Assembly (NCBI RefSeq): GCF_910596095.1
Contig: NC_056550.1
Coordinates: 27,395,001 to 27,459,000, forward strand
DNA: 64,000 bases
Source of the DNA: Thunnus maccoyii
Lineage: Eukaryota > Chordata > Actinopteri > Scombriformes > Scombridae
Reading direction: 5' to 3'
Shown: in pieces, positions 1-21,040 of the stretch
Position numbering within the stretch: the stretch's first letter is position 1
Layout of the letters: each line of letters begins with the position of its first letter
Made by a program: the position numbers and the translations under genes
Notes under the pieces: model-generated
Databases searched by the model: none
Seen by the model: only the letters and a program-made list of their open reading frames with translations
Told to the model about the DNA's origin: nothing

Positions 1-3000
1 AATCTCAGCGAAGTCTGATACTGAAACAAATGGTTTAACAATTAAACCTTTTGTAGACAAAGATCAAGATACTGTAAGTACAAGTAAACAAAAGGAGACA
101 AACGTTGCTAGCACTCTGCTGTGTGTCAGAACAGAATCATTGATCTCTTGTTTTGGGTCGATGTTGTTCTCAGGTGTCTCCCGGCTGCTCGGTGTCGGAG
201 CAGAGTCTCTCGGACTTGCTGGCCCTGCTGTGTGATCAGGGTCTGGGCCAGCTGCTGGGCGGCTGGCTGCTGGAGACTCTGCAGATGCATCTGTCCTCCT
301 CCGTGGTGCCTGAGTTCTGGTCCGGACTCAAACAGCCGGAGAACGAGCTGGAGGAGCGAGACAGGGCCTGGGTTCTCCTCACCACCTTCCGGACTCTGTT
401 GGAGCGACTGGAACCCTTCTTAGGCGAGTAGCAGAAACACTTTTCACGGTTCAGTACTGTGTGAAAGCATCAACAGTAACATCTACTCTCTCTCCTCCTA
501 GTTGGTTTGGAGAGGCTCGGGACATGGCAGGACATGGGCCTCGGCGGTCTCCGTGGCCCGGGGCCCAGGGGCCTCCAGGAGCGGGCCTTCACCATCATCA
601 GGGCCCTCCTGCTCTTCTCGCCGTCGCCTGTCCTCCAGGAGCGAGTGCTGGAGTTCTACAGCAGGACCTTCTCTGTGTATATAAACCAGGAGGGGGAGGC
701 CGAGGACGGGGCCGAGGTCACCGACGGCCCCGAGGGAGGGGTCTGTCCCGGCTGTGGGGTCCCAACGCACCAGTGCTGGTGTCAGGAGGCCCTCAAACAA
801 CTGCAAGAGCTCAGCTACATACTGTGAGTAGGTTCAGAGAGAGTGACAGTAAACACCAACACCTCACATCAGACTGTCATAAAACATCTGACTATTCGTA
901 TCTCTCCTGCGGTGGCAGATCCAAGCTGCAGCTGCTGGAGTGGGTCAGCTCCGAGGCCGTCACCTCCATCCTCCACAAGCTCATCGAGCAGCGGATGGAG
1001 CAGCACTGCAGGGGCGAGTACGAGCGCTCCTTCCTGCTGGAGTTCCAGGAGGTAAAACATCCGGTCTGGATGAAAACTCTGAATCAGCTGGTGAGTTTCT
1101 TCTTCATTTTAAAACGTTGTGTTCTGTGTGAGCAGTGGCTGGAGCTGGTCCTGGGCTGGCTGAGCAAAGTGTTCGCCAGCGAGGCGGACGGAGACGCTCC
1201 GCTACCCGCTCTCACTTCTCCCAGCGCTCCCAGTACTCCCAGCATCCAGGCCGGCCAGTCTGCCAGCTCCGTGCTGAAGCAGTGGAGGTGCCACATGCAC
1301 CAGTTCTTCTGCAGGATCTACGTCAACATGAGGATCGAAGAGCTCTTCAGCATCATCAGAGGTGAGACGGAGACAGAACTTCAGTTATTAAAGTTCATTT
1401 CTCTGTTTCTACACAGTTGTAGAAAACTGTATTTTATCACCTTTGATCAATCAACGAATCAAACTTTATTGGTACAGCAGCTCTTATACAGAAGTGCTTT
1501 ACAGACAAACTGATAATAATACAGAACAAACTTGTCCTGTCATTCCTCCACGCTGGTGAATCTTCTTCCTTTTTAAGTACCAATGTTAGTTTCACCAAGC
1601 TGAAGGCAAACACTACGCTAACTGCGCCCTGCTGCTGCCCTGTCGATGGCTTCTGGGGATTTTTATGGTCCCATCTAGTAGATAAGAAGGAATAAAACCT
1701 TTTTTAAAAACAGGAAAGCCATAAAAACATCCTGATCAAAAGCCAAACGAATGAAGTTTTAACACTGTTCCACCATATTGGAGCATAAAAACTAAAAGCT
1801 GCTTCACTAAAAGTGTTTCTGCTGCACTTTGGAACAAATAAAAGACTTCAGAGTCGTTCTGGTTCATATATTAACAACATGTCAGACAAACAGGAAGAGC
1901 TTTAAAACCAGTGTAACCAGTGTTCTCTCCTTCTGGTCCCAGTCAGCACTCAAGCAGCAGAGTTAAGCTAACAGTTTCCCCCCGTTTCCAGTGTCTGTGC
2001 TAAGCTAAGCTAAGCTAACTACATTTGAACATCGTCTCATCTGACTCTCAGTACAACGGCTAACAAGTAGATTTCCCAAAACATCATATTTAGTTTTCTT
2101 TTTTCTATTTTTCCTGCTTATTTCTGTTACAATTAATAATAAACATGAGAATAATGTTATTGTTCATTACTTTGCTGTAGCTGCTGCAGCTGGAGAGAAA
2201 CGTCAACATTTCTTTAGTTTATCAGAGTTTAACTGTAACTCAGCTGATGTCCGACTGAACCCAGTTCTGATCGTTACATCCGTCGTCCAGATCAGACTAT
2301 TCTAGTCGATCTATAAAGTATAGATTAATACGCACAGTTTCATATCATGTCTTTATTTCCATGTTTCTTTCAGATTTCCCAGAATCCAAAGCCGCCATTG
2401 AGGATCTGAAGTTTTGTTTGGAACGAACCAATCAGAGACAGCAGCTCCTCACGTCACTCAAATCTGCCTTCGAGAGTCGTCTGCTGCACCCGGGTGAGTC
2501 TGACGTTCAGACAGTAAACCTCATGAAACCTCAGCAAACACAGACGCTGCTTAGTTTTTACATGTCGCCTCAATGTTTCAACCTTTTATCTCTTAAGATC
2601 CAACATGTCGTCTTCTGCTGATATTTTAGATATTTGAAGGTTTAGTGTTTATATTCTTCAGTATTTCTACCGTGAAAAGATTTTAAAATCATTTCAATTT
2701 ATTTGAAGTCTTTGTTTATTTCGTGCCGTCAGGTGTTCACACATCTGACATCCTCACCGTCTACATCTCGGCCATCAAGGCCCTCAGAGAGCTGGACCCC
2801 TCCATGGTCATCCTGCAGGTCGCCTGCCAACCCATCCGCAAATACCTCAGGTCCGTTCATTATACACATATTTATTTATTTATTTATTTATAAGTTAATG
2901 TGGAGGGAAATGTTGTAATCTTGCTCGATATAAAGTTTAACTGTAGCTTTAGGTTACAAAGAGTTTTACATCAATAAAAAAACTAAATAAATGAATGAAA

Positions 3001-6000
3001 AATACAATATTAGACGTAGAAACACAACACACATAAATCAGATAAAATAAGGAAGCTGCTAGAGTCGAGTGGTGCGTTTCAGGACTCGGGAGGACACGGT
3101 GAGGCAGATCGTTGCCGGTCTGACCGGAGACGCCGAGGGCTGCACCGATCTGGCCTCCGAGCTGTCCAGAGGAGACCCCGTCACTCTGGAGATGCAGGAC
3201 AGCGACGAGGAAGGCAACGACCCGGAGGACTGGACTCCAGACCCGACCGACGCCGTCCCCGGTCAGTGAACGCATCACGTGTTTAAAGTCACTTGCCTCT
3301 GTCTGCTGTTTGGTCAAACCGAAGCAGCTCAGACATGTGATCCTGAAACGTGTATTAAATAGTTTTCTACATGGTTTAAACTTCATTTAAAGAGTCTGAC
3401 GTGTGGTTGTTAACGTTTGTCAGATAAGACGGGTTCGAAGCGTCGCTCGTCAGACATCATCAGCCTGCTGGTCAGCATCTACGGCAGTAAAGACATCTTC
3501 ATAGACGAGTACAGAGCCATCCTGGCCGACAGACTGCTGCACCAACTCAACTACAACACAGCCAGGTACCAAGTCAGCAAACACACCCGAGCAGCGAACC
3601 GGCAGCTTTCAGCAGCGTTGTGTCGGCGTGTGATGTGAAAATGAGACGCTGCGCTGAAAAACGCTGAAAAAAGTCAAAGATACAAGACTGTAGTCCCAGA
3701 ATGCTTTGCTGTAATAAACATCCAATCAGAACGCTTTGAGTTAAAATCAAACAAATAAACACAAACAACAAGAAACACAAGCAGGGAGTCATAGAAGGAC
3801 TTTTAACTGAATAATAAACATACAGAAATATGAGAGAAAAACAAAGTCACACTGTTAACAAGCTGTTTTTAAATCTGCTGTAAAGGATTTAAAGGATGAA
3901 AACATTCAACCCAGTGAGAACAGTGAGAAGAGTAGTTTCATATATTTGGACCTCTTGTTGTGAAGATGAAGAGCAGATGATTGTCCGGAGTTAGATTCAA
4001 AAATAAACCCTGAAATCATCTGGAAATATTTCTCCTACTTGAATTATATCTTTATATATAAATATAAAAGCACAGATTAGACACACAGCTTCAGATTCTG
4101 ATGTGTTTCTAACAGCATTAGACGGAACGATCGACGTGTTTATGACACGTGAGCGTTTATGTCATCAGGAGATGTTTGCAGGGTTAAAAATGACATTTAA
4201 TATCCATTTAATATGAGTTTAATCACATTCGGCTGACGTGCGACAGCGTCCATGTTTGCTTTGTTTTCAGGCGCCTCCTTCTTGTATTATTAATTACCCA
4301 GTCAGATATATCAGATGTTGACATGAAACTAGTAAATACGATAACTCTGATGGGACATGAACGCAGCATTGTAGCGTGTTTACATCATCAGACAGTTCAA
4401 GATGGATTTATGATTGAAGAGTTGGTGCTTTGAGGGTTAAATATAGTGTGTATTGATAATAAAGCACCGTACAGTTATTACAAGTTAAAACTGGAATTAT
4501 GGAAACTAATGTTGTGAAGTTAGAGGTTGAGCTTCAATAACTTTATTAGAAAAATGATCAATTCATGAATTATAAAGCAGCAGCAGCTTTGTTGGAACAT
4601 TTTGTTCCTGATTGTAGAGACCAAGTGTTTTCATATGAACTCAGCTGCTGAGGCTCATGGGTATTGTAGTATTTGAAGTACTGTACTGTGGTGTTTCCAG
4701 GGAGATCCGTAACGTGGAGCTGCTGAAGCTGCGGTTCGGGGAGTCTCACATGCACTACTGCGAGGTCATGCTGAAGGTACGTTTTTAACATCGAACGCTC
4801 CGCCTGGCGCTCCTCACAGAGAGAGATTCACTGACCGCGCCTTCCTCTCCGAACAGGACATGGCCGACTCCCGCAGGATCAACAGTAACATCCGCGAGGA
4901 GGAGTCGAGGCTGAGCGAGGAGGAGCAGCCGCCGCTGTCCCTGTCGGCCATCATCCTGTCCTCCGAGTTCTGGCCGTCGCTGAAGGAGGAGAAGCTGGAG
5001 CTGCCGCCGCTGGCCTGCCAGGCCATGGAGGCCTACACGCACCGCTACGAGAAACTCAAGGTGCCGCTCGATTCCCGGCCGCACCGGCGGTGCTTTCACA
5101 TGTGTTTTAAGGAACATTTTCAATTCACTTCAATGCAACATGAAAATCAACCTGCAGAGTTTGTTGACGTGTGAAAACTGCTGCAGATAGTTTCCACCTT
5201 CACTGGCGGTGCGTTCAAGGACACGACAGCAGCTGCTCTGTCAGATTTGGAGGCAGAACAGCAACGTTTCTGACAAACAAGCTGCATCTCACACATACAA
5301 CCGACCGTCCTTGAACACACCGCTACAAAAACTTTACTGTTCTTTTACTTTTTATTGTAGTTACACTTTTTTTTCTGTCTGTCTGGCTCTTATAAGGTCA
5401 TGCTCGCTGACATTTTGAGTTCTCTCTCTGTAATTACACACACATCACGTAGGTGCAGAGCTATTAGAAGACAGCGGAAAGAGAATAACACCCACACACT
5501 CACTGCGAAGCCACAAAAACACTTTGACCTGACGAAGATCTAAATCTGTTTTTATTAAAATGTGAATTGTAGCTTTTGGAGTAAGTGTGCAGGAGTTCAT
5601 CATTTATTTTTCACTCACTATTTTTACACTGATCTGTATTGAAACTGTATTTTCGGTCTCAACTGTCAGCTGTCTTGCGCAGCAGTTCTCTGTCGTTCTT
5701 CTTCTCTGACGGCGGTTCGTGTGTCGGTGTGTCTTTCAGGCCATGAGGACGCTGAGCTGGAAGCCTCATCTGGGTTCAGTCACTCTGGACGTGGAGCTGG
5801 AGGACCGAACGCTCAGCAACCTCACCGTCTCCCCGATCCACGCCGCCATCATCCTGCACTTCCAGGAGAAAAGTAACACGGTTTCATTTTTAAGTCTGAT
5901 GTCTCGGGTTTTGTTTTTCCATCTAAAGCAGAGACGACGCGTCAGTGGAAGCTCCCAGACTTTGATGTGCATCCTGTTGTCTGTGTGCGAGATGAGTCAC

Positions 6001-6022
6001 CGACATATCTGCAAAATACCAG

Positions 6023-6066
<44 letters not shown>

Positions 6067-7294
6067 AATCCTGCAGCTGCTTCACAGTAAATAAACGTGA
6101 TTCTGGTTCAAACACAGAAACATCAGTCAGTGTCACGGAGTCGATTTTACATAAACTGAAACTTAAACTAAACAGTTTCTACAAAACAACAGCCGGCAAA
6201 GTTCAGCAGAATATTTGAGTTTATGATATAAGTCATTAAAATCAGAATATTTTATAATAAATCACGGGGTTCATTTGGTCCCAGTCTTTTTCCAGCCTTC
6301 AGTGTTAGATCACAGCTGCAGCAGGAAGCACACGGAGTAACTTTGATTAATGGTTCCATGTTTACACCACGAGTCTGACGTCTGCTGAAAGTATTTCAGA
6401 GGAAAGTAAACTCTGCTTCAGCTGCATCGTCTCTCTGCTTCAACTGGAAACTGTTGATGATCTGTAGAGTTAAAAAAAAACCCTGATTAGCTTTAATTTG
6501 GGCCTTTAACTCATCACCCGGCTGTATAATAATATAAATGTTCTGTAGAGTAACGTTGCTTTACACTAAATTCACAGAATGTTTGATCATTAAAACTGGT
6601 TTAAAGTTATGAAAACACTTAATTAATTAATTTATAGATGTAATTATTATTCTTAGAGATCTTCTTTTTAAATGATGCATAAGATGAAAGAAGTAAAATA
6701 ACCGGGCGGCTGTCGGTCGTCCCATCAGGTTCGTGGACGCTGGAGGAGCTGAGCGGGAAACTGGGCGCCCCGAAGGAGCTGGTGCACAGGAAGCTGGCTC
6801 TGTGGCAGCAGCACGGCGTGCTGAGGGAGGAGGCGGGCGGCCGCTACTACGTGGTGGAGACGGGCTCGTCCAAAGAGAAGATGGAGAGAGGCGTGATGCT
6901 GATCGACAGCGACGAGGAGAGAGACTCCAACACCACCACGCAGTCCGAGCAGAGAGAGGAGAAGCTGCAGGTCGGTTCAACCGTCACACGCTCACAAATT
7001 AATAATAAAACCAATAAAACACATTCAAATGAAATAAAAACTAGATCAGATATTCTAAGCAGTACTGTCCTGGTGTGTGTGCAGTTGTTCTGGGCCTACA
7101 TCCAGGCCATGCTGACCAACCTGGACTCCATGACGCTGGACCGCATCCACTCCATGCTCCGGATGTTCGTCGCCACGGGACCCGTCGTCACGGAGATGGA
7201 CGTCAACGAGCTGGAGGCCTTCCTGCAGAGGAAGGTCAGGGAGCATCAGCTGATGGTCTCCGCAGGCGTCTACAGACTGCCAAAAGCCAACTGA
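1..7294 (+). CDS. anapc2: Anaphase-promoting complex subunit 2 (cullin-like), 5' end cut by the window edge
   Basis: This is the cullin-like scaffold of the APC/C ubiquitin ligase, which with the RING subunit APC11 forms the catalytic core that ubiquitinates securin and cyclins. Exons joined by splice sites and phase: 174-423, 502-823, 919-1051, 1136-1361, 2374-2493, 2733-2850, 3083-3261, 3424-3565, 4701-4776, 4857-5060, 5740-5872, 6729-6970 and 7085-7294 (TGA). They give about 784 aa against roughly 820 in human. Recognisable blocks are CRGEYERSFL, RIEELFSIIR, TREDTVRQIVAGLTGD, KRRSSDIISLLVSIYGSKD, MADSRRIN-NIREE, AIILSSEFWP, the acidic LIDSDEE linker and the C-terminal winged-helix (WHB) end ML-MFV-TGP...SAGVYRLPK. 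A possible earlier exon is 1-73: it is open, ends at a consensus GTAAGT donor and has the right phase, but its AT-rich codon use differs from the GC-rich exons after it. Intron 424-501 appears to use a GC donor. Identity is certain; the first exon is not. Confidence 0.95.
1362..2373. other. anapc2 intron 4 with transposon debris
   Basis: No coding sequence seen. Positions about 1450-1510 read like an antisense LINE 3' tail (a tttattggtac...aagtgctttacag pattern, common where fish L2-type elements end). Positions about 1965-2020 carry the gctaagctaagctaa motif next to a cccccgtttccag tract, shared by a common fish interspersed repeat. Assignment is from memory of such repeats. Confidence 0.4.
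3566..4700. other. anapc2 intron 8, no gene seen
   Basis: AT-rich intronic DNA of about 1.1 kb. Two short stretches resemble the ZNF143/SIX5-type promoter motif: one around 3690-3705 (tgtagtcccagaatgc) and one in reverse around 4662-4676. Neither is near a known start, so I do not call them functional. Confidence 0.4.
5205..5326. repeat. Short inverted-repeat element in anapc2 intron 10
   Basis: The bases gcggtgcgttcaagga near 5205 reappear inverted as tccttgaacacaccgc near 5309, so the roughly 120 bp between them could be a small terminal-inverted-repeat element. The same arm motif is echoed weakly near 5086. The family is not recognised. Confidence 0.45.
6024..6062. repeat. (CA)n microsatellite in anapc2 intron 11
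   Basis: About 19 uninterrupted CA dinucleotides. The rest of intron 5873-6728 holds nothing else I recognise. Confidence 0.95.
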
Positions 7295-8655
7295 AGGAGG
7301 AGGAGGAAGAGGAGGAGGAGGAGGAGGAAGAGGAGAAAACTGTTGAAGTGTGACGGTGCATTCACACGCTGTGGGAAATATCGCTTATGTCAGTTTTTAC
7401 TGTTACTGTTTGTTTTTCAGATGAAGTCTGATCAGTCGCTGACACAACGATGTGTCGAACCGGAGTTTCCCACGTTACCTGAATGCAGCATCGTTTTATG
7501 AGGGCTCATCTTCTTCTTCGTTGGTTGATGCTGCATCTGGGAATGTTTTGTTGTTGTGAAGCCTATTGGTGTTGAACACTGATGTATTATAATTATAAAA
7601 GCTCTTTACTGTCTAACGTGTGTTTGTCTGAACTGAATCGACTGCTGCACGTTTCCTTCTGTCTCCCATTTTTTTCGTTTCATTGCAGAAGCGTGAAAAG
7701 TTTCCAGCTGTGGAGTTCAGCAGTTATTATATTAACGCTGCAGGTTTAACATTTATCTACAGTCTGAAACACAGAATCTGTCTCTGAAGGCACATTTAAG
7801 ACTCTTTATTCCCAAACGTTGCTGCATTTTTTCTGCAGCAGCTGGATGCTCTAAAGCAGATGTTCCCCCTCAGCCCCCCCCCCTTCACTGACACCCACCG
7901 TCATGCTACAAATGTGTTTATTTGAACTGATTCATGTAATTTAACACTGATAGTTACATAAAACTTGACTTTTTATTTCATATAATAATTAAATCATCCC
8001 TGAACATCTATCAGCTGCTTTGAGTTCAATATTTTAACTGTTTATTCATAAATCTAAACGATCCATTTGAATTATTATATTGGTTAAATTAGACATAACA
8101 GTTTACAACATTCAGATATTTAAACTATCATTTATCCACAACTTTATACAAACTGTTCAGATGTTTCTACACGTAAAGCTCGTTTTCATTCATATTAAAT
8201 CTGAACAGGAAGTTTTATTTTGATAGTTTAGCTGCTTCAGAGTTTATAATGTGACTGATAACAGCAGCTGACTGAAACATTCATTTAACAGCTTTTACGT
8301 CTCCGTCAGTCTGTGATTATTCAATCTTCACTTCAACTTTCAAACAGAATGAGACGTGAAGAGTTTACGTCGAGGTTTGATGAAGAACAGCTGATATGTT
8401 AAAAGTCCGTCAGTGATCCAAACTGCATTTTTCCAGAGTCACAGTTTAAAACGTCCCTCACCTGCCATCAAATAAACTTTACAAAGTTCATTATCATTCA
8501 GTTCTTCCAAAATCCCAACATGACCTGCAGCGTATGAGCTGGTCCCAGTGAGTCTCTCAGACTGAAGACTGGTTTCTCCAAACTCGACCAGTTAGAAGCA
8601 ACTTTTATCCTGAAGATGTTTGTTAGTACGACGCCTGATGAAACATCTGAGGGTT
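7295..8655 (+). other. anapc2 3' UTR and intergenic DNA
   Basis: Right after the stop, 7295-7336 is a purine-rich GGA/GAA repeat. A TATAAA variant poly(A) signal near 7590 is followed by a GT-rich tract, and a canonical AATAAA lies at 8471-8476; either could end the transcript. A run of nine C occurs near 7876-7891. No gene is seen. Confidence 0.5.
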
Positions 8656-8659
8656 CAGT

Positions 8660-9232
8660 TAAATGACACGTTCACAATTTATTCAAGTACCTGAAAACAA
8701 CAGTCAGGTGACCATAGTAACAGTGAAAGAGGTTTTTCCTCGCTGTAATCATTCCTCCTGTTCATACTGACCATTAGAAGATCCCTTCATAACGACCTTA
8801 CAATGGAAGTGATGGAGGACAAAATCCACAGTTTTGTCATTTAAAAGTCTGTGTGAAGCTTCTATTCAGCTTCAGCAGTCTGAGTTAGTCATATCAAGTG
8901 GATATCTGACACATTTACAGTCTTTTTAGCATCAAATTCCCTCTTTGTGTTTCCTCGGACAGTGTTTCCCTGTTGAGCTGCAGGTGGAAGTATAGTAACA
9001 AAAAGAGGGACTTTGGCACTAAAAAGACTGTAACATTGAAAGATATCTACTTGATTTGACGCTGAAGCTTCATATTAGCTTCAGATAAACTTTGAAATAC
9101 ATTTTGTCCTCCATCACTTCCATTGTAAGCTCATTATGAAGGGATCTTCTAATGGTCAGTATGAACAGGAGGAATGATTACAGCAAGAAAAACAGGTTTC
9201 AATGACTGTTGTTTTAAGACTCTAACCTTTAA
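8660..9232. repeat. Foldback (palindromic) MITE, copy 1
   Basis: Left arm (about 8686-8845) and right arm (about 9095-9225) are near-perfect reverse complements; both contain attcctcctgttcatactg or its complement, then the block around agaagatcccttcat. The same element recurs at 38990-39378 and 60982-61621. Ends look like ttaaaggacaggttcac. It is non-coding, so movement would need a transposase in trans; the family is not assigned. Confidence 0.8.
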
Positions 9233-11089
9233 CTCTTGTATTAAGTGCTGGAACACAAATCAGGGGAAAATCTGGGATTAAAGTGTTAAATTTGTAATTA
9301 GTGAAGCTTCAACTTGCTTCTTTGTGTGTAAAAGTGTTGATCCTCCTCATTAGAAGCTTTTATTTGTACATGAATTATATTATTGACACAGACTCTCTCT
9401 GGATTTATTGCTTTATTTGGAGTTTGGACACATTTGCTACACAACAGATTTACATTTAAAAAAAAAAAACACACACACAACATAGTAATGACTGACTGTT
9501 GAACGTTTTGGGGCTCGTCGTGTCGTGTCGAGGTTACACACAGCGTAGTCGTGGATTACTGGCCTCATCTTAAGGCAAACAGACGAACGTCACTCTTCAC
9601 ACCTGTTAGTGCGTCTAAGTTACGATTTAGTAGCGACTGTAACCAGAGTTCCCTTTCAGTGGTCAGATACTTACACTGGATTAAAAACAAAACAACAAAA
9701 AAAACATGTCGGCATGTAACAGTGGTTTCACTAGTGCAAAGTTAAAGGACCATGACGCCGTTTTTTTGCATGTTTTAGCTCGTTCACCACGATCACACTT
9801 AACGTTACGACCACAGCGGACGACAGGATTCTAGATTTAATAATGATCCTTTTTATAAAAGCTGAGAAGAAGAAGAGATGTGAAACGTCTCGTGTCTGAT
9901 TACATCACGGTCGAGTTATCGTCGTGCAGCTTTTCACATCGATCTGCACTTAAGAGTTAGACTCTGTGAAGGATTGTCTCGAACCAAATATCACCGGCGG
10001 CGGCTAAGAGCGTCAAACACACGGATGATTCAGGCACGATGTAAAGTTTGTTAATAGTTTATCAATCTGTAAATGGATTAAATTTAACTTTATGTCATCA
10101 GTACGGTTCATTTTCTCACTTTTCAAGCTAAAAAAAAAAAAGCCCCAAATTTGATGACGTTGACCTTTTTTCTGATGTTAAATAAACTAAATGATTCACT
10201 GAGAATAAAAGTGAGGTTTTAGTCGTTTCTGGAGTCTCAAACAAGCTGGATAAAACTGTAGTTTGTCCTTGTCTGAAGGTCACTGAGACTAATAGTCTGG
10301 AAAATATGATTATGTCTCCACACAGAACTTCATGACAGTCTGAGCGGAGACTTGTGAAAACTACGGTTGAAATTTTAAGTCGATTTTGATCATTAATAAG
10401 TCAAATTTATCAAATTTCAGCTTTTCTTTGTCTCACGTAGAAATAAACAGGATATTATGTTGATTCTGGTGTGTTTGGCCTGTTTTCTGATGTTTAATCA
10501 ATAAAATGATTAACGGAGGATTTAACTGTTCTTAGAGATGTACATTTCATGACGACAGATTTCTTGTGTTTTAGTGGGAATGTTAGCTAAAGAAAAGGTC
10601 AGAGGTCATCTGAAATATCAAGACTCATCCTCTCGATCATATGTCCTGAGGATCTGGGATGTTGGTTTGCAGATTTCTGGCTGTAGAGGCGAGAAGAGAG
10701 AAACCGACTCCTCCGTCCTCCAACAACTAAACCGCCTGAAACACTGCGGCTGCGTTAAATGTGATCTTGTAGTAAAAGAGGCTGAATCAAGCAAAAAAAA
10801 ACAAAACAACAAAACCCAGCAGACTGGTCCTTTAACTCGGCATGCAGTCAGCGCTGACAGACTGAATCCCTCGGCCTCGGTGACCTGCAGCCTGTTTGTG
10901 GTCTAACTTGGCATAGTAAATAGTGAACCGCACAGTTTCTAACATTCACGTCTGCAGTTTGAAACACTTTTCTCTCCTAAGGCACGGGGTTTCCCAATCT
11001 TGTTTGAATGCTTTTTTCTTTTTTTCTTTTTTTTTGTGCGAGCGGTAAGCGACAGCGCCGTCGTGGCTTTTGGTGTCTCGTTTTGGGTC
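9233..11089 (-). other. rab35 3' UTR and flanking DNA
   Basis: On the minus strand two AATAAA signals lie close together (9404-9409 and 9412-9417), about 1.7 kb past the rab35 stop, and are the best candidates for its 3' end. The region is AT-rich. A loosely repeated block (ctgatgtt-aat-aaa) occurs near 10162 and 10487. No other gene is seen. Confidence 0.45.
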
Positions 11090-19114
<8,025 letters not shown>

Positions 19115-19120
19115 GTGGAA

Positions 19121-20960
19121 GGCTTCTCACTGAAATCCCGAGTAAGATCAGTTTCATAGGAGGTGATATTCCTTCTCTCCCACTTTGTCTTTATGTTTGT
19201 TTGTTTGTTTCTGTGTTTTTCCTCCCACCTCTGAATGCTACCAGATCAAAACAGCACAAGAGTTTGTCCAAAAATCATTCCCAATTAGCCAATTAGAGGA
19301 CATTTCCACATGAGTTTCTGCTCTTTCTGTAAGTCGTCGGGTGTTTTTTTTGTTATCCTGGAGTTTTAGTTCACATCACCGTCTTTTGGTTTCAAAGTGA
19401 AACCGCAGCAGGCAGCAGAACATGCGGCGTTTCTGGAGCATGCCGCACTTATGATTCATGCTTGACAGCTGAGAGAGCGGCAGCGTGCTTCCACTTTAGT
19501 TCCAGTTCCACCCGATGAGACTCCTGCGAAGGGGGTGTTGGGGGGGGGGGATTTCCAACTTATGGCGACTCATCGATTTTTACATTCACAGTTCTGTCGG
19601 TTGTGGTGTTGTTGTGCTTTCTTTCTCCTTCGGGATGCGGAGCGTCTTCACAGAGATCTGTGCGTTTAAAAAAAAACAAAACACTGAATGTCACACATCT
19701 AACCCTCCATGATGAGATGGATTTGACAAGTGATTATAAATCCAGTTATTGCCCTGAACTCATTAAATCCATCCCCCCCTCCTCCTTTTTTAAAAAAAAA
19801 AAGAAGCGAGAAACTGAGCCGTTCCTCTTTTTCACTGCAGCTCGGTCAGTAGTGGTTACATCTGCTGAGGTTCCTTTGCGCTGATCCTTTACTTTCACTT
19901 CAGTTCCTGTGTTGGTTGGGTAAAACCGTTCCCTGTTTCATTACATGAGGATGAGGCTTCTTGCTTCTTCAGCCCACGTTTTCAAAAAAAAAAGCTGCAG
20001 AGCAAAAAGACAAGAGAGAGACGAAGACTGTAATAAGAGGTTAGACAACATCACAGCACATCAGTCACACAGCTCACAACTGTGATTGTCATTTAATGTT
20101 TGATTGTGGTCTGCAGTGTGTGTGTGTGTGTGTGTGTTTGTGTGTGTGTTGCCCCTCCTTACCTTCCCCTCCCTGCTCCTCAAACAACAGCTGAGTCACT
20201 AAATATAACTTCCTCATCCTGCTTTACTCCATATCCACAGCCACCCATCTTATAAGTTAGCACGAACAGAAGCCTCCCTGACAGCCTCACTGTGAGCTAA
20301 ATGAGGGAAGTTAACCAGCAGGAGCTCGGTTAACTGAGGTTGGGGCAGTTTTCCATGAAAACAGGAAAGGCTGCTAATGCCAGCGTTTTATCCCAAGGAG
20401 GGAACACCAGTCGCAGCTTAAAAAAATGTGCAATTTACTGATTATTTGCACATCAGTAAAAGTTAACACACTGCACAATATAATTACAGATCTTGTCCAG
20501 TCTTGTATTGGCTTTCCTTCAAATTCGGCTTCCAATGAATCCCTCAAACTGCTTCTGTTTCAATAAAAACATCTACTTTCAGCATTATTTACTGCCGTTT
20601 GCGCCAGGCTGTGTGTTTATACAGCAAATCATTCACTAAAAGAAGTATTTAGTGCATAAGTGTGATAAACATAACTGATAATTAATGTTTCAGAAAACGT
20701 CTCGAGTCATTAAATATGGAGTACGAGCACTTGCTGATAAACAAGTCGATTTTTTTTGCCAAAATTGTGAACGTAGTGTGGCGCAATTATTCCTCCAAAC
20801 GCAAGAAAAAAGCATCGATCAGTAGCTACAGGACAATCATTCAATAAAAAGATCGATATTAAATTGACTTGTCTAACATGTTATAAATGAACATCAGTAT
20901 CGATCATTGAAGTGTGGAGGTCAGTTTGACCCTCTGCGGAAACACTATCCAGTAACTCAC
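19121..20960 (-). other. Probable first (5' UTR) intron of rab35
   Basis: A tttcag acceptor sits just upstream of the coding ATG, and a GTGAGT donor on the minus strand at 20955-20960 could pair with it. Between them I see G, T and A runs, a GT microsatellite at 20115-20150, and no gene. Confidence 0.45.
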
Positions 20961-21040
20961 CTTGTGTGGAAGAAGGCTGCGACAAACTTCCCCCGGAAAT
21001 CCCTGATTTTTCGGGAAATCGCTTTAATTAATGTCGTCGT
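20961..21040 (-). other. rab35: Candidate non-coding first exon of rab35
   Basis: Reading the minus strand, CACACAAG followed by GTGAGT is a consensus donor and the DNA upstream is CpG-richer than its surroundings. The right-hand limit (transcription start) is a guess. RNA data would be needed to fix it. Confidence 0.4.

Noticed and set aside
1362..1513. Read-through of anapc2 past exon 4
   Set aside because: A consensus GTGAGA donor at 1362 and the exact family match of the next exon at 2374 show that this is intron.
3690..4676. ZNF143-like sites inside anapc2 intron 8
   Set aside because: Partial matches far from any start site; probably chance or repeat-derived.
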